A stretch of DNA of 64,000 bases. Origin: Paragyromitra xinjiangensis. Taxonomy: Eukaryota; Ascomycota; Pezizomycetes; Pezizales; Discinaceae. The first letter of the stretch is position 1. Every line of letters begins with the position of its first letter. Shown one piece after another: positions 55,611 to 64,000 of the stretch. Location of the stretch: contig JBCAMK010000006.1 of assembly GCA_038503065.1 (NCBI GenBank), forward strand, positions 558,001 through 622,000, given 5' to 3'. The translations under genes and the position numbers were made by a program. The notes below the pieces were generated by a model. The model saw only the letters and a program-made list of their open reading frames with translations. It did not search any database and was not told where the DNA came from.

Positions 55611-56067
55611 CCTCGAATAACACCGCATTCTGATAAGGTAAATATTTTGATAGGAAATCCTGAGTAGATAGAATAATCCCTTTAAACACCGAGCATGAGA
55701 TCCCTATAGTGGGGGCATCCTTATAAATCGAATCCTTGATTGTAATTATGAATAGTTGATAGCTTTTGTGTGCGCACAATAAGCACGATCTTGTTATTAG
55801 GAGCCATGGGTGCCATATCTTAAATACGAACTCAGCCATTATTGCAAGGAGCTAGACTAGATCAAAGGTTAGGGTTGAAGGATGATGTCATCCATAGAGA
55901 CTAGCTAGTATAAAGAGAGGAGCTCGAGTCACAAGCTCCCTTCTCTCTTCATCATCAATACATCTAATCATACAATAACCCTCTCCTATATTGGTAGCAA
56001 CTAAAACGTAAGATCCGGACCCCTTTTTCATCATCATCATAGCCCTTTTCTCTCTACTACCCAAACG
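55611..56067 (+). promoter_or_regulatory. 5' LTR remnant and leader of the Ty3/gypsy element
   Basis: A TATA word (AGTATAAAGAG) is near 55909, followed by CT-rich sequence. TGGTAGCAAC at 55992 could be a primer-binding site for an initiator-Met-like tRNA, but the LTR/PBS border does not show the usual CA. The LTR's left end is missing because R1c lies there. Confidence 0.5.
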
Positions 56068-57702
56068 ATGAGCACACCAGAAATCCTGATGCATGACGTC
56101 AGCATCGACTACACCACCCCCTGGGACCAGCGAACTGAAGAGTTCAACAACAAATGTGCAACAATCATCGAGAGAGGGCTACCAGCCACAGCAGACAACC
56201 AAACCCTTGAGATGGTCGAAGCCCTTAAGGACTGTGCTGGGGAGATGCAATACGCACTGAACCAAACAATCAACACCCAATCCGCTGAGATAGAGAGACT
56301 CAAGAAGCTGGGAAATGATGAAGTACGTATGCAGACATCAGCAATCACTGAAGCAGTGAAAAGAGAAGAAGCGGAGATCAGGGAGTCGTTCAAAAACGAG
56401 CTAGAGAAGAGGAGAGAAGTAGAGAAGGTTTTGAGGGAGACCCTCGAAGCCAGCAAGCAGGAATCACAAGCCCTTCGTAACCAACTGGAATTCGCCAAAC
56501 AAAGAGAATCCTCGATCACTGAGTTACGAGAGCAAATAGCAGCAAGTGAAGCAACAGTAGCTTCACTGAAATACGCCCTACAGTGTAGCAACAACACCAT
56601 AGGCGGAACGAGACCCACGCGAGTTGGGATGTTCACCCTCAAACCTGGAAGCCTAACGTGCTACTATGGCGAGAAAGTAGCAGAAAAAGCTTATTCATGG
56701 ATCGAAGCGGCAGAAAGAGTTTTCACCTCCCGAGCCCACGAAACCATGACATCAGAAAGCACTGATCGATGGGGAATATACACAATCGATTACCTGAAAG
56801 GACCAGCATTTGAATGGGCTCAACTCCAATGGCCACTCAAGCATCACGAGCCGAACTCGTCCAACCCCCCAGGACAGAGGATAACATACACGGTAGACTG
56901 GGAAGAATTCAAGGAAGAATTCATCCACCAGCATGTTCCAGCAGATGCAATCGCAGTACTTCAGAAACGTTTCGAAGAACTAGCCGTGACAGGTTCCATC
57001 AAGGACTTCAATGAAAAATTCAGATTGCTCAGAATGCGTCTTCGAGTAGCAACAGACGAACCCCCCCTAAACCTCGTCAACCACACCACCGAAAACGCAA
57101 TGGAACTCAACCGAACCATCAGAGCAAACGTGGAAGCACCTTTCGTCACCACCTATGGCCTGAAACTTCAGAAAGCTGGAGAAGCGGAGTTCAAACGGGG
57201 AAACAGTAATGGCCCGATGGCCAAAGTCTACCTCGAATTTTCAAAGATGAAAATAGACTATGCACGTAAGGTACCCCCGTACATACCCACACTGGAAGAC
57301 GTGATGGGGTACATGGAAACCATGGACAACGTGATCAATCATAGAAATATCATGACCAACACCATGACTACGAGCGGCATAAGCAGTTTCACCCCGAATA
57401 CAGCCACGAACACTACGCTCTCCACAACAACCATGAACCCATCTGCCATCGATACAATGGACTGGGAGGCATCAAGATTGGAGACACAGAGTGTTCAACT
57501 CCTCACAATGTTCGAAAAGGCCCTTTCAAAGGTCTCGGACAATCGTCCAAGGTGTTACCACTGCAAGAAAGCAGGGCACTTGGAGAGAGACTGTTGGAAA
57601 CTGAACGGGTTACCAGATTGGATTAAAGATAAGGAGAAGAAGAAAGAAGGAGGGGGGAAGGAGCAAGGAAGAATGCTTCGTTCAAAACTACTGAAACGGT
57701 AG
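56068..57702 (+). CDS. Gag polyprotein of the Ty3/gypsy element, 544 aa
   Basis: The start is ATG 56068. Residues 70-180 form a long coiled coil (EIERLKKL, EEAEIRESFKNELEKRREVE). Residues 200-380 are the gag capsid-like region (MFTLKPGSLTCYYGEK, YLKGPAFEWAQLQW, FKEEFIHQHVPADAIAVLQK). Residues 496-509 are a zinc knuckle CYHCKKAGHLERDC (CX2CX4HX4C). It ends TAG at 57700-57702. Pol follows in the +1 frame with an overlap of only a few bases, so pol is probably made by a +1 shift or re-initiation. Gag binds the RNA genome and forms the particle. Confidence 0.9.
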   Translation: MSTPEILMHDVSIDYTTPWDQRTEEFNNKCATIIERGLPATADNQTLEMVEALKDCAGEMQYALNQTINTQSAEIERLKKLGNDEVRMQTSAITEAVKREEAEIRESFKNELEKRREVEKVLRETLEASKQESQALRNQLEFAKQRESSITELREQIAASEATVASLKYALQCSNNTIGGTRPTRVGMFTLKPGSLTCYYGEKVAEKAYSWIEAAERVFTSRAHETMTSESTDRWGIYTIDYLKGPAFEWAQLQWPLKHHEPNSSNPPGQRITYTVDWEEFKEEFIHQHVPADAIAVLQKRFEELAVTGSIKDFNEKFRLLRMRLRVATDEPPLNLVNHTTENAMELNRTIRANVEAPFVTTYGLKLQKAGEAEFKRGNSNGPMAKVYLEFSKMKIDYARKVPPYIPTLEDVMGYMETMDNVINHRNIMTNTMTTSGISSFTPNTATNTTLSTTTMNPSAIDTMDWEASRLETQSVQLLTMFEKALSKVSDNRPRCYHCKKAGHLERDCWKLNGLPDWIKDKEKKKEGGGKEQGRMLRSKLLKR

Positions 57703-58675
57703 TGGCGGAGGAACAAAAAAACTAGATAGGACCGGAGATGCTGCCGCACCGGTCCAAGACCGACGGTTGGAAGAAAAGGAGGACCCAATTGATAAAGAGC
57801 ATGCTAGAAGACTTGATTTGCTAAATGCGAACATTGTAAGTAAAAATGAGCTAGATTTGTTGCGAATTGCGGGTCATACTCTTGTTTCATCGTCAGAAAA
57901 GGCAGTGAAGAGACACTCTCTACTGGATAATAGAGTAGTGCAAGAAGATGGTGTGTTATGGCGAAGGAAAGCGCGAGGCCAAAGAAAAAGAATATGGAAA
58001 AAGAAAGCCTACATCCTAAAGGATGATGGAGCCAGTGAAAATTTTGTATCAAATAATTATGTCAAGAAACTAATTGCAGATGGAGCAGAAGTCGAAATAA
58101 GAGACGAAGGGTGGATGACGGTAAGGACAGCTAGGGAACAAGCTGGACCCATCCCCAGAGAGAGAAGAAGAAGAGCCCAGTTAGAAGTGTCTTTGGGCAA
58201 CGGATCAGGCTACTCATACTCATCGTGGTTTACCATATTCGAAATTGACAGATACGACATAGTGTTAGGAAAACGTTGGATGAGAGACATCAACGAACGC
58301 CACGAAATCGATCATATCAACAACATCATGCGAATATGGAACTCAAAAGAAGCGAGATTCAACCATGAAGCACCACATGAGATCACGGGCCTACGCCCAG
58401 GAGAGAGCCCCCGAGCAGAAGACAGAGAGAACATGCGGAAACTAGCAGCCAGCCAGGGCGTAGACCTCTGCTGGATGAAAGAACTGTTGTCAAGTGAGAG
58501 AGAAGTTGGACAAGAAAACTCAAGTCCCGAGGAAGAGACACCACCACCTAAGAAGCTAGGAAAGAAAAGACGCCTTCGAAACCTCAAGAAAGCGTTCCTT
58601 TTCTACGTCCGAATAGCAAGAGGAGACATCTCGACAGCGGATGGAGAACTTGAGCCTGAAACAGAAGTGCAATGA
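57701..58675 (+). CDS. Protease part of pol, Ty3/gypsy
   Basis: The frame is open from about 57695; the first ATG is at 57767. Around 58020 it reads ILKDDGASENFVSNNYVKKL, the aspartic-protease site, but with DDG where retropepsins usually have DSG or DTG. Later IDRYDIVLGKRWMRDIN matches the second conserved block (ILGxxWL). The frame ends in TGA (58673-58675), and the same frame then runs on without a stop into RT. Confidence 0.8.
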   Translation, partial: SGGGTKKLDRTGDAAAPVQDRRLEEKEDPIDKEHARRLDLLNANIVSKNELDLLRIAGHTLVSSSEKAVKRHSLLDNRVVQEDGVLWRRKARGQRKRIWKKKAYILKDDGASENFVSNNYVKKLIADGAEVEIRDEGWMTVRTAREQAGPIPRERRRRAQLEVSLGNGSGYSYSSWFTIFEIDRYDIVLGKRWMRDINERHEIDHINNIMRIWNSKEARFNHEAPHEITGLRPGESPRAEDRENMRKLAASQGVDLCWMKELLSSEREVGQENSSPEEETPPPKKLGKKRRLRNLKKAFLFYVRIARGDISTADGELEPETEVQ

Positions 58676-61285
58676 CAAATCAGTGAACTAGAAACCCAAA
58701 GCGACGAACCCTTCCTCATAGAATTCAAGGACCTTTTTACCCCGCCAGGGGAGCCACCTCGAACGAGAGAGAGGTTCGAAATAGTTACTGACCCTAACGC
58801 AAAAATCCCATACCGAAGCCCGTACCGATTAAGCAAGAAGGAAGAAGTAGAGTTAGAAACGCAAGTACGGAAGGCTATAAAGAACGGTTGGATTGTACCT
58901 TCAGTTTCAGAATATGGAGCACCAGTCCTGTTTGTACCCAAAAAGGACGGAGCTCTAAGGATGTGCATCGACTACCGCCCTTTCAACGCCATCACAAGGA
59001 AGGATAGATACCCACTACCCACCACAGATGACTTGATAGACCAATTGCACAGGGCAAGCATATTCACCAAATTAGACCTCGCCAGCGGCTATCACCAGAT
59101 GGAAATAGCCGAAGAAGACAGGCACAAAACGGCGTTTGTCACTAAATTCGGGCTATATGAATGGAAGGTCCTCCCATTTGGACTAGCCAATGGCCCAAGT
59201 GCCTTTGTACGAATGATGAACCGCATATTCGCCAAGAGACCGGAGATGAGGAAGTTTGTAGTCGTATACATCGACGACATACTAATCTTCAGCAAGTCAA
59301 ATAAAGAGCATGATTACCACCTAAGACAGGTAATGGAGCTACTGAGAGAAGAAGGTCTGAAACTCAAAGCGGATAAATGTCATTTCCGGAAAGAGGCATT
59401 AGAATATGTCGGATTCTGGATCGACAAGGACAGAGTGCATACTGAAGCACAAAAAATCAAGTCAGTACTGGAATGGCCTACCCCACACAAAGGGAAAGAA
59501 ACTCTAGGATTCCTAGGTCTCTCAGGATTCTACCGGAAATTCATAGAGAAATATGCCCATCTGGCACTCCCCCTCTACGCAGTATCCCAGCTAAAGGGTA
59601 AAGAGTTCCTCATGGCATGGAATGACGAATGTGAAAAGGCGTTCCGAACCCTAAAAGAACGACTCTCGAGTGCACCTGTTTTAGCAATCCCAACCGAAGA
59701 CGGAGAATGGATTATAAGAAGTGATGCATCAAAAGAAGCACTAGGAGCAGTACTAATTCAGAGACAGCTCATAGGAGACTCTATGGAAGAAAGAGTTATT
59801 GGCTATTGGAGTCGAAAATTAACGGGAGCAGAAACCAGATACCCAGCCTACGATAGGGAGTTATTAGCAATCCGAGACTCCATAATCCAATGGAGGTACC
59901 ACTTGCATGGAGCAAAATTCACTGTATACACTGATCATGCAGCATTACAGAGAATTCTATCACAAAGGACGTTATCAACAAGACAAATAACTTACCTCGA
60001 GGTACTCCACAGCTATGACTTCCGCATAAGGTACTGGCCTGGTGCGCGAAATACCATAGCAGACGCACTCTCCCGCCGTCCAGACTACACAGGAGACCCT
60101 GTTATGGCAGAAACAACCAAAAGCTTAGCATCATTAGAAGAAGAATTAGCCAAGAGAATGGGATTGAGAGTAACAGAAATGTCAGTCGAGAGCGGAGCTG
60201 AATGGATCGAGTCAGTTAGAAACGGATATAAATCCGACCCTGTATTTAGTTTAATTTGGGAAGTATGTAGGTTAAGAGGAGAAGTAAGGGATAGGATAGC
60301 ATTGTTAGATAGTATGTGTGAAGCTGTATCTAGATCAAAGAGCAAGGAAGGCATGAAGGAAGAGGAGCTAAGGCAGAAGTCAAGGATGGTGTTGAGAGAA
60401 GCAAGAGGATGGATACAGAAGGCAGAGAGATATCAGATTGAAGACGGCTTGTTATACAGAACAGACGAAACTGACAACTCTCCCAACGACATGGATCCTG
60501 AAGGGATCAAAGCAGCGCTCTGCATTCCAAGAGGAGACACTGCCCGAGTGGCACTTTTCCGAGAAGCCCACAACACCCTGACAGGAGGGCACTTCGGGAT
60601 TGATCGGACACACAATACTCTACAGCAACGATTCTACTGGCCGAGAATGAGAGCATCCATCAAGTCATATATCAAGGCTTGCGATACATGCCATAGAGTG
60701 AAACCCTCCAACCTAAAGCCAATGGGACTGCTAAAACCACTAGCAGTCCCAGATGGGAGATGGGAGCGCATTGGAATTGACTTCATCGTCAAACTACCAG
60801 AAAGCAAAGCAGGAAATGATGCCATTTGTTCAATCATCGACCACGCCACTGGGAGAGCCCACTTTTTCGGCCTCAAGGAGTCGACCAAAGCTGAGGAGTT
60901 CGCACCCATGTTCATAAACCAGTACTTCCGACTACATGGCATGCCCAAGAGAATTATCTCAGACAGAGACCAGAGATTTATGTCAGACTTTTGGCGTACC
61001 ATGATGGCACAACTCAATACAAGACTGTCACCAAGCACCCCATTTCACCCCCAAACAGACAGCGCAACTGAGAAAATCAATAGCGTTATGGGAACGTATT
61101 TAAAGGCGTTCGCCACACAATATCCAGAAACATGGGATGAAATCCTACCATTGGCAGAATTTGCATACAACAGTTCAAAGCATAAAACGTTGAAAGAAAC
61201 ACCCTTCTATGCAGACCTAGGATACACCCCCACTCTACCTCTCGACACAGTAGCAGGGATATACACCAAACATCAGCAAAACTGA
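58676..61285 (+). CDS. RT, RNase H and integrase part of pol, truncated at its 3' end
   Basis: This is the same frame as the protease, reopened after one TGA. RT blocks: APVLFVPKKDGALRMCIDYR, FTKLDLASGYHQMEIAEEDR, LPFGLANGPSAF and VVYIDDILIFSK (catalytic YIDD at about 59265). RNase H: IIRSDASKEALGAVL, YDRELLAI, TDHAALQR. Integrase: zinc part AHNTLTGGHFG...KACDTCHR, then GIDFIVKL (D), ISDRDQRF (D) and SATEKINSVMG (E). The last in-frame codons (HQQN, stop) come from the inserted CATCAG element, so the integrase C-terminus and any chromodomain are cut off. Confidence 0.95.
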   Translation, partial: QISELETQSDEPFLIEFKDLFTPPGEPPRTRERFEIVTDPNAKIPYRSPYRLSKKEEVELETQVRKAIKNGWIVPSVSEYGAPVLFVPKKDGALRMCIDYRPFNAITRKDRYPLPTTDDLIDQLHRASIFTKLDLASGYHQMEIAEEDRHKTAFVTKFGLYEWKVLPFGLANGPSAFVRMMNRIFAKRPEMRKFVVVYIDDILIFSKSNKEHDYHLRQVMELLREEGLKLKADKCHFRKEALEYVGFWIDKDRVHTEAQKIKSVLEWPTPHKGKETLGFLGLSGFYRKFIEKYAHLALPLYAVSQLKGKEFLMAWNDECEKAFRTLKERLSSAPVLAIPTEDGEWIIRSDASKEALGAVLIQRQLIGDSMEERVIGYWSRKLTGAETRYPAYDRELLAIRDSIIQWRYHLHGAKFTVYTDHAALQRILSQRTLSTRQITYLEVLHSYDFRIRYWPGARNTIADALSRRPDYTGDPVMAETTKSLASLEEELAKRMGLRVTEMSVESGAEWIESVRNGYKSDPVFSLIWEVCRLRGEVRDRIALLDSMCEAVSRSKSKEGMKEEELRQKSRMVLREARGWIQKAERYQIEDGLLYRTDETDNSPNDMDPEGIKAALCIPRGDTARVALFREAHNTLTGGHFGIDRTHNTLQQRFYWPRMRASIKSYIKACDTCHRVKPSNLKPMGLLKPLAVPDGRWERIGIDFIVKLPESKAGNDAICSIIDHATGRAHFFGLKESTKAEEFAPMFINQYFRLHGMPKRIISDRDQRFMSDFWRTMMAQLNTRLSPSTPFHPQTDSATEKINSVMGTYLKAFATQYPETWDEILPLAEFAYNSSKHKTLKETPFYADLGYTPTLPLDTVAGIYTKHQQN

Positions 61286-63282
61286 TTCTTGGCTCCTGGG
61301 CGCTCCCGGACCCTCATGGATGGCGCGGACCAGATGGAGGCAAGTGCCAGTCCATGGAACAGCCATATCCCAAGGACCCTTGCACACAGTTCCCGGACCA
61401 CACACCACTTCTCACGGACCCTCGTGGACCTCCCTGGACCACCTACCATAGATGGCGGACCTTCCTGGAGCTCTATCAATTCCCGTGGACCACACCATCG
61501 CTTGTAGGTCAGTTGTAGGGTGGCTGTAGGGCGTCAATAATACTACTGGGGGCAAGCAAATGCACATGATTATTGGTATCAATTCGGCTACGTATATTGA
61601 AAAGCTACACTACAGGATCTCTATGTACAAAATCAAGCAGTCGCCACTGGAGGCAACCCCCCCCCGCACTAAACCCACCTGTGCCTAAATCAATTGTTTG
61701 GTCTGCTATTCAGCAGTTGTTTCAGGCGCTGGCACGCAGTCAATTTGGAGTCTATTCAGCAGTCAATTCGGCAGGATTCACAGGCTTAGAAACGGCCGAT
61801 TCAGAGTCAATTTGGCGGTCAATTTGGCAGGATTCGGAGTCTATTCGGGAGCCTATTCAGCAGTCAATTCAGCAGTCAATTTGGAGCCTATTCAGGAGCC
61901 TATTCAGGAGCCTATTCAGCAGTCAATTCGGAGCCTATTCGGGAGTCGATTCGGAGTCTATTGAGCAGTCAATTCAGCAGTCAATTCAGCAGTGGATTCG
62001 GAGGCTTAGAAACAGCCGATTCGGAGTCAATTCGGGAGTCGATTCAGAGTCTATTCAGGAGTCTATTCAGGAGTCTATTCAGGAGTCAATTCAGCAGTCA
62101 ATTCAGCAGGATTCGGAGTCTATTCGGGAGTCTATTCGGGAGTCGATTCGGAGTCAATTCAGCAGTCAATTCAGCGGGATTCGGAGGCTCAGAAACAGCC
62201 GATTCGGAGTCGATTCGGAGTCTATTCAGCAGTCAATTCGGAGTCTATTCAGGAGTCTATTCAGCAGCCAATTTGGCAGTCAATTTGGCAGGATTCGGAG
62301 GCTTAGAAACAGCCAATTCGGAGTCAATTCGGGAGTCAATTTGGAGTCTATTTGGAGTCTATTCAGGAGCCTATTCCACAGTCAATTCGGAGTCTATTCA
62401 GGAGTCTATTCGGCAGTGGTTTGGGCGTTGATTCGGAGTCTATTCAGGAGTCAATTCAGCAGTCAGTTCAGCAGGATTCGGAGGCTTAGAAACAGCCGAT
62501 TCGGAGTCTATTCGGAGTCTATTCAGCAGTCAATTCAGCAGTCCATTTGGAGCCTATTCAGGAGCCTATTCAGCAGTCAATTCGGAGCCTATTCGGGAGT
62601 CAATTTGGAGTGTATTGAGCAGCCAATTCGGAGTCAATTCGGAGGCTGCTCAGGAGGCTCTCAGGCAGTCGATTCAGCAGGCTGTGGAAGCGAGCGAGGT
62701 CTGCTGCTGAAGGGGTCTGCTGCTGAGGGTCCGACCAAGCGAGGTCCGATGTAATAGGATCCGATGTCGATATCCGAATGTATTTGAGATGTGAGAACTG
62801 AAGTCACAATGTTAGCAAAGTTCATGTAACTGCACAGTAGGAAGGGCAATAGGGGGTGTGGATGGGTGTAGATGGGTGGGAGTAAGAGAAAAGGGGTAAC
62901 GTGGCAACGGTATGGGTGGCAGCAAAAGACCTTCACTAAAAATTCGCTAAGTCCCTAGGGTCAGGGTTATTGACTCGCTTGCATGCAAGATCCTGCGATC
63001 CCCTGTCAGTGGGGTGCGCAATTTGGGACTCTAATAGAGGGCAGGTATGTGCTTCAGGGGACTGGTGGAGGGCAGGCACACGCTTCAGCAGTACCCAGAT
63101 CTGTACTGGGGAAAGGTACACGGCTCCAGAGAGCGCCATGGACCTAGAAAAGCGAACCCTGATTGGTACTGGGGGGAGATATGCAACTCCAGAGAGCTCC
63201 ATGGACCGTGCAGCTCAGCTCCAGGAAGCTCCAGGACGGTCCATGGGCTTTGTAAGACCGGTACTTCGCACCACTACTGAAT
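61271..63282 (+). mobile_element. Non-autonomous CATCAG-family element NA-6 (B type), right end missing
   Basis: It begins CATCAGCAAAACTGATTC directly in the integrase frame (possible AA duplication at 61269-61270). It is a close relative of NA-4 (GGACCAGATGGAGGCAAGTG, ACACACCACTTCTCACGGAC and on), with a longer 12-bp minisatellite. After about 63240 it leaves the NA-4 sequence and no TGATG end is seen in the window. Confidence 0.85.
61740..62690 (+). repeat. 12-15-bp minisatellite of NA-6, about 950 bp
   Basis: These are the same units as at 20190-20690, but roughly twice as many. A 393-codon open frame runs through it only because the unit lacks stops. Its composition (Ser, Gln, Ile, Arg, Phe repeats) follows the unit, so I do not call it a gene. 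Confidence 0.85.
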
Positions 63283-64000
63283 TCTAAGCGAAGCTTTAGA
63301 TAGCTCTCTAGACTCTGTAACTCGACCGGCTACTATCCGTAGCACAATACCCGAGCGCACGTCCTGACAACTTCTTATGAACCGCACAAAGGCAACGATA
63401 GTTTAAGCAAGATAAGGGTCGGGGCTGTTCCGTTGAAAGAACTTTCTCAATAGGAAGGACACGAGTGTTGAAGCGCGAAGCTATGCTAAACAACTCGATA
63501 CGATGGAGAATTTATCACGGAACAAAGTATGTTGGTAACAAAATAATATTGATAAGGCTCGTTCTTCCTCGATGATGATCGACTCAGAATTGACGTCCAA
63601 TGCAAGAGTATTTATATCCCGTCCTCTTTACTACTGTGTGTTCTTTGTAGCTTGGGTCGACGGACTAAACTATCTACTATTACAAATTGAACTAACTCGC
63701 TTATCCATTTATCCGACATCCTATCGGCGAAGCCGATATCTCCAACTTCCAACGCTTACCCCTCGTTCAGTAATCCTCAGATTGCCTTGGTTTGACGTGG
63801 TGATGATATGGTTGCGATGGTTGCGTTCGCCCGATCGAGTAGGTGGTTACACAATATCGTTTTGTTGCAACAGCTGGTGTTTGGAGCCCCGTAGTGTGGG
63901 CAGGAGACTTCTGATGACTAATCCGAATAGCCCACGTGACTCGGCACCCCAAGTTGCCCTATGAAGACCTCTCATACATACCCTCCGGGTCACGTTCCGC
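63283..64000. other. Possible LTR fragment at the window edge
   Basis: A TGTAACTCGACC word at 63317, followed by CTACTATCCGT and CACAATA, resembles words in the LTR at 24926-25436. On the minus strand GGATATAAATACTC (about 63616-63629) could be a TATA box. An LTR on the minus strand that runs past the window is possible. No duplication can be checked and no gene is supported. Confidence 0.35.

Larger units (their letters stand above)
55611..61270 (+). mobile_element. Ty3/gypsy retrotransposon, 5' and internal part, cut at 61270
   Basis: Gag and pol are present in the Ty3/gypsy order: gag with zinc knuckle, protease, RT, RNase H, integrase. The integrase frame is cut by a CATCAG element at 61271. 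The 3' LTR is not in the window. It has an internal stop and a +1 change between gag and pol. Confidence 0.9.

Noticed and set aside
61573..62754. A 393-codon gene
   Set aside because: It is a stop-poor 12-bp minisatellite within NA-6, and NA-4 has the same units in other phases.

Overview
The window looks like a transposon-rich chromosome arm of a filamentous fungus. The genes are intron-poor or have short introns (about 46-95 nt, GT...AG). They include fungal-type HNH and RING proteins, and nearly all repeats belong to fungal transposon classes (Plavaka-type DNA transposons, Ty3/gypsy, solo LTRs, a tRNA-derived SINE). I cannot fix the species; a transposon-rich ascomycete (Pezizomycetes) or an agaricomycete would both fit.

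Layout. (1) 1-17.2 kb is the gene-bearing part. It holds a membrane RING-finger protein (2552-3520, minus), an HNH endonuclease-domain protein (5112-6609, minus), an unrecognised 235-aa protein (7688-8395, plus), two decayed tandem paralogues (about 10.1 and 11.3 kb) and a 1057-aa single-exon protein (14053-17226, plus). Two SINE copies lie around the 235-aa gene. (2) 17.6-41.9 kb is a deep nest of insertions in old transposase or zinc-finger gene relics. Target-site duplications (TSDs) resolve it: elements with CATCAG...CTGATG ends and 2-bp TSDs, and LTRs with 5-bp TSDs, sit inside one another up to four levels deep. One of them (ME2, 27698-37371) is a 9.7-kb Plavaka-type transposon. (3) 41975-55045 is a second Plavaka-type element (ME1, 13.07 kb, 13-bp terminal inverted repeats CGTCGCGAAAAGC). 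It carries a DUF6532-like gene, a SNF2-family helicase gene, the transposase and an array of five 174-bp repeats, each containing an internal piece of ubiquitin. (4) 55.05-61.27 kb is the tail of a solo LTR and a Ty3/gypsy element (gag, protease, RT, RNase H, integrase) cut by another CATCAG element (61271 to about 63.28 kb). The last 0.7 kb looks like part of another LTR.

How it fits together. ME2 has the same terminal motif as at least six non-autonomous elements here, so its transposase is the natural candidate for moving them. ME1 and ME2 are different subfamilies: they have different termini and each is peppered with its own short motif (GTCAGAGT in ME1, AGAGCTYT-like words in ME2). Yet both pair a Plavaka-type transposase with a DUF6532-like gene, which suggests that this gene is a standing partner of these transposons. 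Both transposase genes carry frame breaks, so the copies here are probably dead.

Limits: family names come from recognised motifs, no database search was possible, and exon borders are hand-read.
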